Shown: positions 7,790 through 16,762 of the stretch, piece after piece | How the letters are laid out: each line of letters opens with the position of its first letter | How positions within the stretch are numbered: position 1 is the first letter of the stretch | From: Hymenobacter nivis | GTDB lineage: Bacteria; Bacteroidota; Bacteroidia; Cytophagales; Hymenobacteraceae | Direction of reading: 5' to 3' | Assembly (NCBI RefSeq): GCF_003149515.1 | Contig: NZ_CP029145.1 | Span: 2,666,001-2,730,000, forward strand | DNA length: 64,000 nt | Position numbers and translations under genes: made by a program | Notes under the pieces: model-generated | What the model saw: only the letters and a program-made list of their open reading frames with translations | Databases searched by the model: none | What the model was told of the DNA's origin: nothing

Positions 7790-9910
7790 CTAAACGCCAG
7801 CTACGGCGCTGCCGCTGGGAGCGGCGGCTTCGCTAGGGCCGTTGCCAGTGTCGAGGCCGGGCAGGTGCAAATCGGGTAAATCGCTGCCGATAGTGGTCCC
7901 GGCGTGCTCGTTGATTAGTTCACCGGCGGTTTCGCTACGGTCGGTACCGGCCATGTGGGCCTGATAGTTGGTCTGGCCGCCGTAGGGGCGCTTACCCACC
8001 AGGCGTTCCAGGTCGTCTTGCAGCAGCACCTCCTTCTCCAGCAACTCCTTGGCAATTACCTCCAGCTCGTGGCGGCGCTCGTTGAGCAGCTCCTTGGTGC
8101 GGACATAGGCCTGCTCGATAATCGTACGGACTTCTTCGTCAATCATTTGCGACGTAGCTTCCGAATAAGGCTTCGAGAAGCCGTACTCGTTCTGGCCCTT
8201 CGAGTCGTAATAGGACACGTTGCCGAGCTTCGAGTTCATGCCGTACATCGTCACGATGGAGTAGGCCATCTTGGTGATGCGCTCCAAGTCGCTCAGAGCC
8301 CCGGTCGAGATTTTGCCGAACACCAGCTCTTCGGCGGCGCGGCCGCCCAGGGCCATGCACATCTCATCAATCAGCTGCTCGGTGTTGTACAAGAATTGCT
8401 CCTTGGGCAGGTACTGCGCGTAGCCAAGCGCAGCCACGCCGCGGGGCACAATGCTAACCTTCACCAACGGGTCGCAGTGCTCTAAGAACCAGCCCACGAT
8501 GGCATGGCCGGCTTCGTGATAGGCCACGATGCGCTTTTCGCTGGGCGAAATAATTTTGTTCTTCTTCTCCAGGCCCCCAATTACGCGGTCAATGGCATCG
8601 GTGAAGTCCTGGTTAGTGATGAATTTCTTGTCGCGGCGGGCGGCGATGAGGGCCGCTTCGTTGCAGACGTTGGCAATTTCAGCGCCCGCAAAACCCGGCG
8701 TTTGGGCCGACAGCTTCCTGGCGTCCACGTCGGGGCCCAGGGTCAAGGGCTTCAAGTGCACCTGGAAAATTTGGGTGCGGCCGTTGATATCAGGCTTGTC
8801 GATGCTGATTTGGCGGTCGAAGCGGCCGGGGCGCAACAGGGCCGAATCCAGGGTATCGGGCCGGTTGGTAGCGGCCAGAATGATAACGCCCGAATCGGTG
8901 CCGAAGCCGTCCATTTCCACCAGCAGCGAGTTCAGCGTGTTCTCGCGCTCATCGTTGCCGCCGGGCATGTTACCCTTGCTGCGCGAGCGGCCCACGGCGT
9001 CAATCTCATCAATGAAGATGATGCACGGCGCCTTGGCTTTGGCTTGCTTAAACAAGTCGCGCACCCGGGCCGCGCCCACACCCACAAACATCTCCACGAA
9101 ATCGGAGCCCGAGAGCGAGAAGAACGGCACGTCGGCCTCGCCGGCTACAGCCTTGGCCAACAGGGTTTTACCGGTACCGGGAGGGCCCACGAGCAGAGCG
9201 CCCTTCGGGATTTTGCCGCCGAGTACAGTGAACTTGCTAGGGTTTTTGAGGAACTCAACAATCTCCTGCACTTCCTCTTTAGCTTCTTCCAGCCCGGCCA
9301 CATCCTTGAACGTAATTTTCACCTTGTCGCCGCCCTCAAACAAGGCAGCGCGGCTCTTGCCGATGCTGAAAATCTGGCCGCCGGGCCCCCCGGCACCGCC
9401 CATGCGCTTCATCATAAAGATGAAGCCCACCACGAGCAGGGCCAGCAGGCCCCACTTGCCGATGAAGTCGCTCAGGCCCTCGCGCGACTCGATGTTGAGG
9501 GCGAGGCGCTGGGGCAAGGGCGTGGCTTTTTGCAGCTGATCAAGATTTTCCTGGAACAGCTTGGCGTCGACGATAGGGAAGTAGAAGTGGGCGTCGCCAC
9601 TCACTCCAAAAGGCGATTTGCGCACCAGCTCGGTGGCGTACTGGCTTTTGGCCAGGGCGGCCGGCGTGAGCGACAGGTCGACCTCTTTCTCGTTGACGAG
9701 GGTAATCTTGCCGACATCGCCGGCGGCCAGCATCTGCTCGAATTTTTGCTGGTTAATTTTGGCGGGCTGGTTGATGTTGCTCACGAACATCACCCCGAAC
9801 ATGAACACGAGCAAGCCCGCCAGCACCCATAGCTGCACCCCGGGACGGGGCGTGGGGCTGGGCGTCGGTTTTTTCCGCTTGTTGGTGCCGTTAGGCGTTT
9901 TATCAGACAT
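7790..9910 (-). CDS. ftsH: ATP-dependent zinc metalloprotease FtsH
   Basis: This 706-residue membrane-anchored AAA+ protease degrades damaged or unassembled membrane proteins and some regulators. An N-terminal TM helix ([16 protein letters not shown]) is followed by a periplasmic domain and a second TM near residue 160. The AAA module then has Walker A GPPGTGKT, Walker B IIFIDEID and the second region of homology [20 protein letters not shown]. The zinc site HEAGH is visible in the protease domain. The C-terminal tail is acidic and low in complexity. The start is set at MSDKTPNG because upstream codons add a non-conserved extension. It ends before a strong terminator. Confidence 0.97.
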   Translation of the reverse strand: MSDKTPNGTNKRKKPTPSPTPRPGVQLWVLAGLLVFMFGVMFVSNINQPAKINQQKFEQMLAAGDVGKITLVNEKEVDLSLTPAALAKSQYATELVRKSPFGVSGDAHFYFPIVDAKLFQENLDQLQKATPLPQRLALNIESREGLSDFIGKWGLLALLVVGFIFMMKRMGGAGGPGGQIFSIGKSRAALFEGGDKVKITFKDVAGLEEAKEEVQEIVEFLKNPSKFTVLGGKIPKGALLVGPPGTGKTLLAKAVAGEADVPFFSLSGSDFVEMFVGVGAARVRDLFKQAKAKAPCIIFIDEIDAVGRSRSKGNMPGGNDERENTLNSLLVEMDGFGTDSGVIILAATNRPDTLDSALLRPGRFDRQISIDKPDINGRTQIFQVHLKPLTLGPDVDARKLSAQTPGFAGAEIANVCNEAALIAARRDKKFITNQDFTDAIDRVIGGLEKKNKIISPSEKRIVAYHEAGHAIVGWFLEHCDPLVKVSIVPRGVAALGYAQYLPKEQFLYNTEQLIDEMCMALGGRAAEELVFGKISTGALSDLERITKMAYSIVTMYGMNSKLGNVSYYDSKGQNEYGFSKPYSEATSQMIDEEVRTIIEQAYVRTKELLNERRHELEVIAKELLEKEVLLQDDLERLVGKRPYGGQTNYQAHMAGTDRSETAGELINEHAGTTIGSDLPDLHLPGLDTGNGPSEAAAPSGSAVAGV

Positions 9911-10105
9911 AAGACACGAGGTTAAAAAGCACGGATTTTTACGGGAATGAGGCCCGGGGCCCGTCGGGGTAGACGCAGCCAGCACGGTTTTACTTTGGGC
10001 TAACCGGCCGGCGCGCCATTCGTTGGGCGCCCGGGCTAGTCACCTAACACCAACGGCAACAAAATCCGTCCCGAAAATGCTTAAAAACAAAGCGGCAGGC
10101 CCGTG

Positions 10106-10486
10106 CTAGGCCGTTACCTCTTCGATGTACGAAATTTGGGCATCGCCCCACAATTCTTCCAGCGCGTAGAACTTACGGCGGTCGCGCAGGAAAACGTGCA
10201 CCACCACGTCCACGTAGTCGAGCAGCACCCACTCGCGGTTGGTGCGGCCCTCGGTCTGCCAGGGATAGTCGCCGGTGACTTTTTCTACTTCTTCTTCCAC
10301 CGAGCGAGCGATAGCATCAATCTGGGTATCGGAATTAGCCGAGCAGATGATGAAATAATCCGCCACGGCGTTTTTCAGCTCTTTTAAGTTGAGTACGACG
10401 ATGTCAGAAGCTTTTTTGTCCTGCATGCCGCGCACTACTACGTCTGCCAATGTGTCCGAATCCTGCCGGACCAAGGTGCTTTTCAT
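10106..10486 (-). CDS. rsfS: Ribosomal silencing factor RsfS
   Basis: This 126-residue RsfS/Iojap-family protein binds ribosomal protein L14 on the large subunit and blocks subunit joining when nutrients are short. Family hallmarks are KASDIVVLNLKE, ADYFIICSANSDTQIDAIA, WVLLDYVDVVVHVF and FYALEELWGDA. Length is typical. It lies upstream of ftsH on the same strand, about 195 bases away, and is divergent from birA, a common Bacteroidota arrangement. Confidence 0.95.
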   Translation of the reverse strand: MKSTLVRQDSDTLADVVVRGMQDKKASDIVVLNLKELKNAVADYFIICSANSDTQIDAIARSVEEEVEKVTGDYPWQTEGRTNREWVLLDYVDVVVHVFLRDRRKFYALEELWGDAQISYIEEVTA

Positions 10487-10496
10487 AAGGTATAAT

Positions 10497-10504
10497 TAGG
10501 TTTG
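10497..10504 (+). promoter_or_regulatory. -7 promoter element for birA
   Basis: TAGGTTTG matches TAnnTTTG exactly. It sits about 49 bases before the birA ATG at 10553 and overlaps an upstream in-frame start codon at 10502, which argues against that upstream start. Confidence 0.6.
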
Positions 10505-10552
10505 AGCCCCGGTTCCGCCGAGGCCCTCAATACAAGTTACACAACAAAGGTG

Positions 10553-11311
10553 ATGGAAATTAGTCCCCAAACCCTGTTCACGGGCCAGCAGCTGCTGTGG
10601 TTGCCCGCGTGCGGCTCTACCAACGCGGAGGCACAGCGCCTGCTTGGCGAAAACCGGGCCAGCGAAGGTTGCACCGTAGCCACCGGCCACCAAACCGCCG
10701 GCCGGGGCCAGCGCGGCAACCAATGGGAGGCCGCCGCCGGCGAAAACCTGACCCTTTCAGTGGTGTGGCTGCCCACGTTTCTGGCCGCCGGCCAGCAGTT
10801 TTTGCTCAGCCAAGCGGTGGCCCTGGCGGTGCACGACTGGGCCACCGCGCTACTGGGCCCCGCCCCCGCACTGCGCCTGAAATGGCCCAACGACCTGTAT
10901 TACGGCGGCCAAAAGCTGGGCGGCATCCTCATCGAAAACGCGCTGAGCGGGGCCCAGATTCAGCACAGCGTGGTGGGCATTGGCCTGAACGTGAACCAGC
11001 TGGTGTTTGGCATCGCCACGGCTTCGTCGCTGGCCGCCCTCACCGGCCGCGCCTACGACCTGGGGCCCCTGGCCGCCCGCCTGCTCGAGTGCCTGGAACG
11101 GCGCTACCTTCAGCTACGGGCCGGCCAGGTGGGGGCCCTGCGCCGCGACTATCTACAGGTGCTGTACCGCTACCAGGAGCCCCACGCCTACGAGGTGGCC
11201 GGCCAGCGGGTGCACGGCCAGATTGTCGGGGTGGGCGAAGATGGCCGGCTGGCGGTGGAGATTGACGGGGCGGTGCGCCGGTTCGGCTTGCAGGAGATTC
11301 GGCACGTGTAG
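10553..11311 (+). CDS. birA: Biotin--[acetyl-CoA-carboxylase] ligase
   Basis: This 252-residue cytosolic enzyme activates biotin with ATP and attaches it to the biotin carrier of acetyl-CoA carboxylase and similar enzymes. The biotinyl-AMP loop appears as GRGQRGNQW, followed by LRLKWPNDLYY and GGILIENA, the core catalytic motifs. A C-terminal SH3-like domain is present. There is no N-terminal helix-turn-helix, so this is the short, non-repressor form. ATG 10553 is chosen because a -7 element overlaps the earlier start codon. Confidence 0.93.
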   Translation: MEISPQTLFTGQQLLWLPACGSTNAEAQRLLGENRASEGCTVATGHQTAGRGQRGNQWEAAAGENLTLSVVWLPTFLAAGQQFLLSQAVALAVHDWATALLGPAPALRLKWPNDLYYGGQKLGGILIENALSGAQIQHSVVGIGLNVNQLVFGIATASSLAALTGRAYDLGPLAARLLECLERRYLQLRAGQVGALRRDYLQVLYRYQEPHAYEVAGQRVHGQIVGVGEDGRLAVEIDGAVRRFGLQEIRHV

Positions 11312-11462
11312 GCAACCTTTTGGCGGGTTTGCGCATCTACCCCGCAGCCCGGCACGGTGCTTGACTTAGGCTGGCTTGGGCCATTGGATGCCGCCACTTC
11401 GCGCCCCGTGGCGGGCCTGCTGGCGTGCCCGGCTTTCTTCCGCTTTTCATATTTCATAAAAG

Positions 11463-11840
11463 ATGAAAATATTTACTCCGTTTTTTTTGGCGCTGGCCGT
11501 GGGCGCGCTGGCCGCGGCCCAACCGGCCGCGGCCCGCACGCCCAAGCCGCTCACTTTCCTGGCGGGCCCGGCGCAGGGCCCCGGCGAGGCCCTCGGCCTG
11601 AGCCTGTATCCCAACCCCAGCCGCGGCTTCGTGACGGTGCAGCTGCGCCAGCCCCCGGGGCCCGCCTACTTGCTGCGCCTGAGCAACGTCATCGGCCAGG
11701 AAATCCGCTCCGTGGCCCTGCGCCCCGACACCAGCTTTCCCGGTCTGAACCTGACCGACCTGCCCGGCGGCCTGTACTTCTACAGCCTGGTGGTGGACGG
11801 CAAAGTAGCCAGCACCAAGCGCCTGGTGCTGCAAAACTGA
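11463..11840 (+). CDS. Minimal secreted protein with a T9SS type A sorting domain
   Basis: The protein is only 125 residues. A signal peptide (FFLALAVGALAAAQPAAA) is followed almost at once by a type IX secretion sorting domain: LSLYPNPSRGFVTVQL, RLSNVIGQEIRS, and a final GLYFYSLVVDGKVASTKRLV. In T9SS cargo this domain directs export and is removed or anchored at the cell surface. Here there is hardly any passenger (about 20 residues). It may be a very short secreted product, a spare sorting domain, or the remnant of a larger protein. Promoter and partners are not evident. Confidence 0.85.
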   Translation: MKIFTPFFLALAVGALAAAQPAAARTPKPLTFLAGPAQGPGEALGLSLYPNPSRGFVTVQLRQPPGPAYLLRLSNVIGQEIRSVALRPDTSFPGLNLTDLPGGLYFYSLVVDGKVASTKRLVLQN

Positions 11841-12165
11841 CGGCCCGGGGCCTTGGGTTGCGGCGGGCTGCCCGCTGATCGCTGCGACGGGTTGCGCCGC
11901 CCTCAGGGCCCCGGTTGCGTTCAAAGATTACCGGGCAGCTGGCGAAAAGCCGGCTGCTCGGGTCTAAAAGGCCCCGCCCGCACTTCTTCGTTTCCTGAAA
12001 GCAGCCCCCGGCTGCTTTCGGTGTTTATGGACGTGCCGGCGCCCGGGGCTGATCGGGCGGGTGGCCCGGCGCCCGTGCCTACTTTTGAACTTTCCCAGCC
12101 GCGCCCGGCCCTTCCTGATTTGCCCGCGGGCCCCCACGGGGTGCCGGGGCCGCACTACTTTTTTT
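11841..12165. other. GC-rich spacer before the DUF2723 gene
   Basis: No gene is supported here. A hairpin GAAAGCAGCC/GGCTGCTTTC lies near 11997-12019 without a T run. TACTTTTT at 12156-12163 resembles the -7 element and would place the transcript start almost at the ATG of the next gene. Confidence 0.4.
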
Positions 12166-15165
12166 ATGCGTTTCCAACGACTAAACAACCTCGTCGGGTG
12201 GCTCGTGTTCGCCATCGCCGCCGCCACCTACCTCAGCACGCTCGAGCCCACGGCCTCGTTCTGGGACTGCGGCGAGTTTATTGCCTGCGCCTACAAGCTG
12301 CTGGTGCCGCACCCGCCCGGGGCCCCCACGTTCCTGCTGCTGGGGCGGCTGTTCTCGCTGTTTTCATTCGGCGATACCACCAAAGTGGCCGTGCTCGTCA
12401 ACGCCCTTTCGGGGCTGAGCAGCGCCTTCACCGTGTTGTTTTTGTTCTGGAGCATTACGCGCATGGCCAGCAAGCTGGTGCTGCGCCGCTCGGCCGTGAA
12501 CACGCCCACCGAGGTGCCCACCAACACCGACACGCTGCTTATTCTGGGCGCGGGCGCCATTGGGGCCCTGGCGTTTGCCTTCACCGATTCGTTCTGGTTT
12601 AACGCCGTGGAGGGAGAAGTCTACGCCATGTCGTCGCTATGCACGGCGGCCGTGGTGTGGCTCATGCTGAAGTGGGAAGGCCACGCCGCCGAGCCCGACT
12701 CGGACAAGTGGATCGTGCTGATTGCCTACGTCATCGGCCTCAGCATCGGCGTCCACTTGCTGAACCTGCTCACGCTGCCGGCCCTGGGTCTCATCTACTA
12801 CTACCGCCGCAACCCCAACCCCAACGTGAAAGGCATTGTGCTGGTGATGGCCGTGTGCCTGGTGCTGCTGGCGGCCGTGCTGGTGGGCATCATCCCGGGC
12901 CTGCCCACGCTGGCCGGCTACTTCGAGGTATTCTTTGTGAACACCGTGCGCCTGCCCTTCAACTCGGGCCTCGTCATCTTCGTGGTGGCCCTCATCGGCC
13001 TGATGGTGTACGGGTTCCGGATTTCGTTCCGGCGCAAGAGTCAGCTCCTGAACACGGCCATGCTGTGCTTCACGTTTATTTTGATCGGGTATTCGAGCTA
13101 CCTCATCGTGCCCATCCGCTCGTCGTACCACCCCACCATCAACGAGAACGACCCCGAGGACGTGCTGAGCTTCGTGAGCTACCTCAAGCGCGAGCAGTAC
13201 GGCTCGCGGCCACTGCTTTACGGGCCCCAGTTCAATGCCCAGCCCGACCACAACGAGCCCGGGGCCCCGCGCTACGTACGCAACACAACTACCAACAATT
13301 ACGACGAGGTGCTGCCCCGCGCCCAGGAAGCCGGCTACCGCGACGAGGACAACATGCTGCTCCCGCGCCTCTACAGCAATTTACCGGGCCACCTCCAGGA
13401 ATATCAAAAATGGGTGGACGTTCAAGAAGGTGTGAAGCCGACGATGGGCCAGAATCTGTCGTTTTTGTTCCGCTACCAGATGGGCCACATGTTCTGGCGC
13501 TACTTCATGTGGAACTACGTGGGGCGCGAGTCCGACGTGCAGCAGGCCGGGGTGGTGACGCCCTTTAGCCCGAGCGCCCACAGCCTGCCCGAGCGCATCG
13601 GGATGAGCAAGGCCCACAACAACTTCTTCGCCATCCCGCTGATTCTGGGGCTCATCGGCCTGTTTTTCCAGAGCCGGCGCGACAGCAAGGACGCCCTGGT
13701 GGTGGGCCTGCTGTTCCTGCTCACCGGCCTGGCCATCATCGTATACCTCAACCAGCCGCCGCTGGAACCGCGCGAGCGTGATTACACGTTTGCGGGGGCC
13801 ACGTTTGCCTTCGCCATCTGGATTGGGCTGGGCGTGCTCGGTATCGCCGATTTGCTACGCTCGGTCATTAAGAACGAGGGGCCCCGGGCGGCCATTGCCA
13901 TTGCGCTGGGCGTGGTAGCGCCGGGCATTCTGGCGGCTCAAGGATGGGACGACCACGACCGCTCGGGCCGTTACAATTCAGTGGATTCGGCTAAGAACCT
14001 GCTCAATAGCTGTGCCCCGAATGCCATCCTGTTCACCAACGGCGACAACGATACCTTCCCGCTCTGGTACGTCCAGGAGGTGGAGGGGGTACGCACCGAC
14101 GTGCGCGTGGCCGTGCTCAGCTACCTGAACACCGACTGGTACATCCAGCAGATGAAGCGCCGCTCGTACCTCTCGCAACCGCTGCCCATCACGATGGGCG
14201 ACAAGGCCTACGCCCAGGGCACCAACGACTACCTGCCCTTCGCCCAGAACCCGGCCGTGAAGGACGTGGACGTGAAGCAGTTCATCCAATTGGTGCAGCA
14301 AAACAACCCGCTGCTGCAAGTGCAGTACCAGGAAGACGGCCCCGGCATCATGTCGTTTCCAACACCAAACTTTTACCTGCCCGTGGATACGACGGCGTTT
14401 AAGAAGCTGGGCCTCATCCCCAAGGGCCGCGAGAACCAGCTCGTAGACCGCATGGACTGGAGCATGGGCAAGCGCGGCATCGAGAAGAAAAACCTGGTGA
14501 TTCTCGACATGATTGCCACCAACAACTGGAAGCGGCCCATCTACTTCAGCTCCACCGTCACGCCGAGCGACTACATGAACCTCCAGCCCTACTTCCAGCT
14601 CGAGGGCCTCGCCTACCGCCTGCTGCCGCTGAAGGACCCCAACTACACGCCCCAGGGCGAAGACGGCTACGTGGACCTCGACCTGAACTACCGCGAGCTG
14701 ATGAAAACTTTCAGCTACCGGGGCCTGACGAACGACAAGATTTTCTACGACGAGAACAACCTGAAGTTTCCGTCGAACTACCGCGACAAGTTTGCCCGCC
14801 TCGCCAACACCTACCTCGAGCGCGGCAACAAGGCCAAGGCCAAGGAGGTAGCCGACTATTGCTTGCAGGTGATGCCCGACAAGGCCATTCCTTACGACTA
14901 CTACTCGCCGCAGCTGGTGCCGGCCCTCATCGCGGGCGGCGAGAAGCAGCGCGCCGACGAAATCCTCGACACCATGACGCGCCGCTCCATCCAGATGCTC
15001 TCGTACTACGCCGCCCGCCCCGACGGCAGCCTCTTCGACTACGACCAGCGCCTGCACCTCGTCAACCTCCAGTACGTGTACCGCTCGGCCATGCAGGCCG
15101 GCGACACCGTACGGGCCCAAAAAGCATTTGCTGTGCTCCAGCCCTACCTGCAAGGGCAGCGGTAG
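12166..15165 (+). CDS. DUF2723 multi-pass membrane protein (GT117-like)
   Basis: This 999-residue integral membrane protein belongs to the DUF2723 family of Bacteroidota, grouped with C-type glycosyltransferases. The conserved start FWDCGEFIACAYKL with PHPPGAP is clear. About a dozen hydrophobic helices follow up to roughly residue 600, then a soluble C-terminal half with helical, TPR-like segments (YLERGNKAKAKEVADYCLQV). An acidic site and a lipid-linked sugar donor are expected for the family. A role in protein O-glycosylation or envelope glycan assembly is probable but not shown. The start MRFQRLNN is used because upstream codons are out of character. A terminator follows. Confidence 0.9.
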   Translation: MRFQRLNNLVGWLVFAIAAATYLSTLEPTASFWDCGEFIACAYKLLVPHPPGAPTFLLLGRLFSLFSFGDTTKVAVLVNALSGLSSAFTVLFLFWSITRMASKLVLRRSAVNTPTEVPTNTDTLLILGAGAIGALAFAFTDSFWFNAVEGEVYAMSSLCTAAVVWLMLKWEGHAAEPDSDKWIVLIAYVIGLSIGVHLLNLLTLPALGLIYYYRRNPNPNVKGIVLVMAVCLVLLAAVLVGIIPGLPTLAGYFEVFFVNTVRLPFNSGLVIFVVALIGLMVYGFRISFRRKSQLLNTAMLCFTFILIGYSSYLIVPIRSSYHPTINENDPEDVLSFVSYLKREQYGSRPLLYGPQFNAQPDHNEPGAPRYVRNTTTNNYDEVLPRAQEAGYRDEDNMLLPRLYSNLPGHLQEYQKWVDVQEGVKPTMGQNLSFLFRYQMGHMFWRYFMWNYVGRESDVQQAGVVTPFSPSAHSLPERIGMSKAHNNFFAIPLILGLIGLFFQSRRDSKDALVVGLLFLLTGLAIIVYLNQPPLEPRERDYTFAGATFAFAIWIGLGVLGIADLLRSVIKNEGPRAAIAIALGVVAPGILAAQGWDDHDRSGRYNSVDSAKNLLNSCAPNAILFTNGDNDTFPLWYVQEVEGVRTDVRVAVLSYLNTDWYIQQMKRRSYLSQPLPITMGDKAYAQGTNDYLPFAQNPAVKDVDVKQFIQLVQQNNPLLQVQYQEDGPGIMSFPTPNFYLPVDTTAFKKLGLIPKGRENQLVDRMDWSMGKRGIEKKNLVILDMIATNNWKRPIYFSSTVTPSDYMNLQPYFQLEGLAYRLLPLKDPNYTPQGEDGYVDLDLNYRELMKTFSYRGLTNDKIFYDENNLKFPSNYRDKFARLANTYLERGNKAKAKEVADYCLQVMPDKAIPYDYYSPQLVPALIAGGEKQRADEILDTMTRRSIQMLSYYAARPDGSLFDYDQRLHLVNLQYVYRSAMQAGDTVRAQKAFAVLQPYLQGQR

Positions 15166-15187
15166 CGGGGCCGGGGCCCCAGCACCA

Positions 15188-15233
15188 CCCAAAAAGGGCC
15201 GGCTCGCATTGCTGCGGGCCGGCCCTTTTTGGG
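15188..15233 (+). terminator. Intrinsic terminator after the DUF2723 gene
   Basis: CCCAAAAAGGGCCGGC pairs with GCCGGCCCTTTTTGGG around a short loop, 22 bases after the stop codon. It has T runs on both strands. Confidence 0.85.
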
Positions 15234-15241
15234 TAGAATTA

Positions 15242-15373
15242 TACTGCTTACGAAGTGGGATGCGAAAACAAAGTAGGGTGCGGGGCTTGCCCCCGCCCGT
15301 CCTTGAACGGTTCAGTCGGCTTTCGTTCAACGACGGGCGGGGACAAGCCCCGCACCCTACTTCGTGACGAGTA
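15242..15373. mobile_element. 132-bp palindromic MITE, copy 1
   Basis: The element runs from TACTGCTTACGAAGT to ACTTCGTGACGAGTA and is flanked on both sides by the dinucleotide TA. Internally GTAGGGTGCGGGGCTTG and its complement form long inverted arms around a loop derived from GTTGAACG/CGTTCAAC. It has no coding capacity. Copies lie at 26423-26554 (inside a gene) and 51216-51343. The TA flanks fit mobilisation by an IS630/Tc1-mariner type transposase, which is not in this window. Confidence 0.85.
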
Positions 15374-15387
15374 TAACCCCCAGCTTT

Positions 15388-16614
15388 CTATACCGAAGGC
15401 AGCAGCTCGATGGCGGCGGCTAGCGCCCGGGCGGGCGCGATTTGGTCGATGCGCGGGTCGCGGGCCGGGGTGCTGAAATCACCTCGGGCGAAGCGGGCCT
15501 CCTGGCTGGGCGGGAACAGGCACCGGCACGGGGCCCCCAGCAAAGCAGCGGGGTACGGGAAGAACTTGCCGTAGTTCTCGCCCATCAGCAGCACCAGCAG
15601 GGGCACGCCGGCCTGGGCCCCCAGGTGGGCCGCCACGGTATCGTTGCTGATGAGCAGCCGGGCCCCAGCCACCAGCGCAGCCAGCCCGGGCAGATCGGTT
15701 TGGCCGCAGCGATTTTCCAGAGGTACGCCCGGGCCGGCGGCCTGCACCATGCGCTGGGCGTGGGCATCGTCGGCGGCACTACCGGCGATGATGAGTCGGT
15801 ACCGGGCCCCAAAGTGCCGGTACAGGCCCCGCGCCAGCTGCGCAAAGTGCCCGGTGGGCCAGCGCTTTTGCCGGGCGCTGGCCCCCGGGAACAGCACGAT
15901 GTAGGGCCCCGCGGCCGCCTCAGCCACCGCCGCTTCGTGCACAGCGGCGGGCAGGCGCAGCGGCACAGCGGCGGCCGTGCCGCCCGGCACGAGGACCAGG
16001 GGCGCGTCGGTTTTGATAGCACCGCGCTGCCAGTTTTCAAAGAACTCGCGGTTGCGGTCGTACTCGAACAGCACGGCCGGCGTGCTGGGGAGCAACCGGG
16101 TGTAGCACGCGTTGATGAGTTCCACCCAGGGGCCCTGCTGCCCGCTCTGGCTGGCCACGCGCACGGGGGCCCCCAGGAACCGGATGAAGTTTTCTACCGA
16201 CGCCTCGCGGGCGTGGAGCGGGTACACGATTTCGCCAAAGCCCAGGGCACCGAGGGCCCCCAGGGTTTCGGCGCGGTAGGCCAAATCTTTAGCGAAGCGG
16301 CCGAAATCCACCACCACCAGCTCGTCAAATACGTCAGCGTCCCAGGCGCGGGCCAGCGGGGCCCACAGCGCATTGGCCACCAGCGTGAGGCGCTGGCCGC
16401 GGCCGCGCACCGCGGCGCTCATTTGGCGCAGCCAGGGCCGGTAGAGCAGGTAGTCGCCGATGGAATCGTTGCGCACCACCAGCACCCGGGCCGGGTCGGG
16501 CGGGGCCTGCGCGGCCAGGGCGGTGGCGTCGGCCTGGCTCAGGGCCGCTACCTGGCCGCCCTGCCGGCGCTGGCGGCGAAACTGGCGGAAGCGGCTAATC
16601 AAATAGCTGAACAT
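15388..16614 (-). CDS. Glycosyltransferase family 9 (heptosyltransferase-like)
   Basis: This 408-residue GT9-type enzyme is expected to add a sugar to lipopolysaccharide core or another surface glycan from the cytosolic face. The N-terminal RVLVVRNDSIGDYLLYRP is the GT9 start pattern. The C-terminal domain has LFPGASARQKRWPTGHFAQL and then LISNDTVAAHLGAQAGVP, the nucleotide-sugar binding signature. It follows an O-antigen ligase-like gene on the same strand, which supports an envelope-glycan role. A -7 element ends only five bases before the ATG, so the transcript may be leaderless. Confidence 0.88.
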   Translation of the reverse strand: MFSYLISRFRQFRRQRRQGGQVAALSQADATALAAQAPPDPARVLVVRNDSIGDYLLYRPWLRQMSAAVRGRGQRLTLVANALWAPLARAWDADVFDELVVVDFGRFAKDLAYRAETLGALGALGFGEIVYPLHAREASVENFIRFLGAPVRVASQSGQQGPWVELINACYTRLLPSTPAVLFEYDRNREFFENWQRGAIKTDAPLVLVPGGTAAAVPLRLPAAVHEAAVAEAAAGPYIVLFPGASARQKRWPTGHFAQLARGLYRHFGARYRLIIAGSAADDAHAQRMVQAAGPGVPLENRCGQTDLPGLAALVAGARLLISNDTVAAHLGAQAGVPLLVLLMGENYGKFFPYPAALLGAPCRCLFPPSQEARFARGDFSTPARDPRIDQIAPARALAAAIELLPSV

Positions 16615-16619
16615 GGCGG

Positions 16620-16627
16620 CAAAGCTA
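16620..16627 (-). promoter_or_regulatory. -7 element abutting the GT9 start codon
   Basis: The minus strand reads TAGCTTTG, an exact TAnnTTTG, followed by CCGCC and the ATG at 16614. The spacing predicts a start of transcription at or next to the A of ATG. Confidence 0.6.
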
Positions 16628-16695
16628 CGGCGAGGCCCGCCGCGGTCTGGGGCAGTCTGGGGCTCCTAAAGCCTGATGCGAACGACGCAAAGAGG

Positions 16696-16740
16696 GCCGT
16701 CATGCTGAGCGGAACGAAGTAGAGCCGAAGCATGACGGTC
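16696..16740. repeat. GTCATGCTGAGC-type palindrome
   Basis: GCCGTCATGCT and AGCATGACGGTC form inverted arms around a 22-base loop, followed by TTTTTT on the plus strand. It belongs to the same dispersed family as 41854-41943 and 2748-2846. Confidence 0.6.
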
Positions 16741-16762
16741 TTTTTTACGCCCGAACCGCCCC

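Noticed and set aside
8504..9832. 442-codon open frame on the plus strand
   Set aside because: It is antisense to ftsH and mirrors its GC-biased third positions. The translated sequence has no recognisable family.
13978..15330. 450-codon open frame on the minus strand
   Set aside because: Antisense to the DUF2723 gene; the Val/His-rich translation is typical of a shadow in GC-rich DNA.
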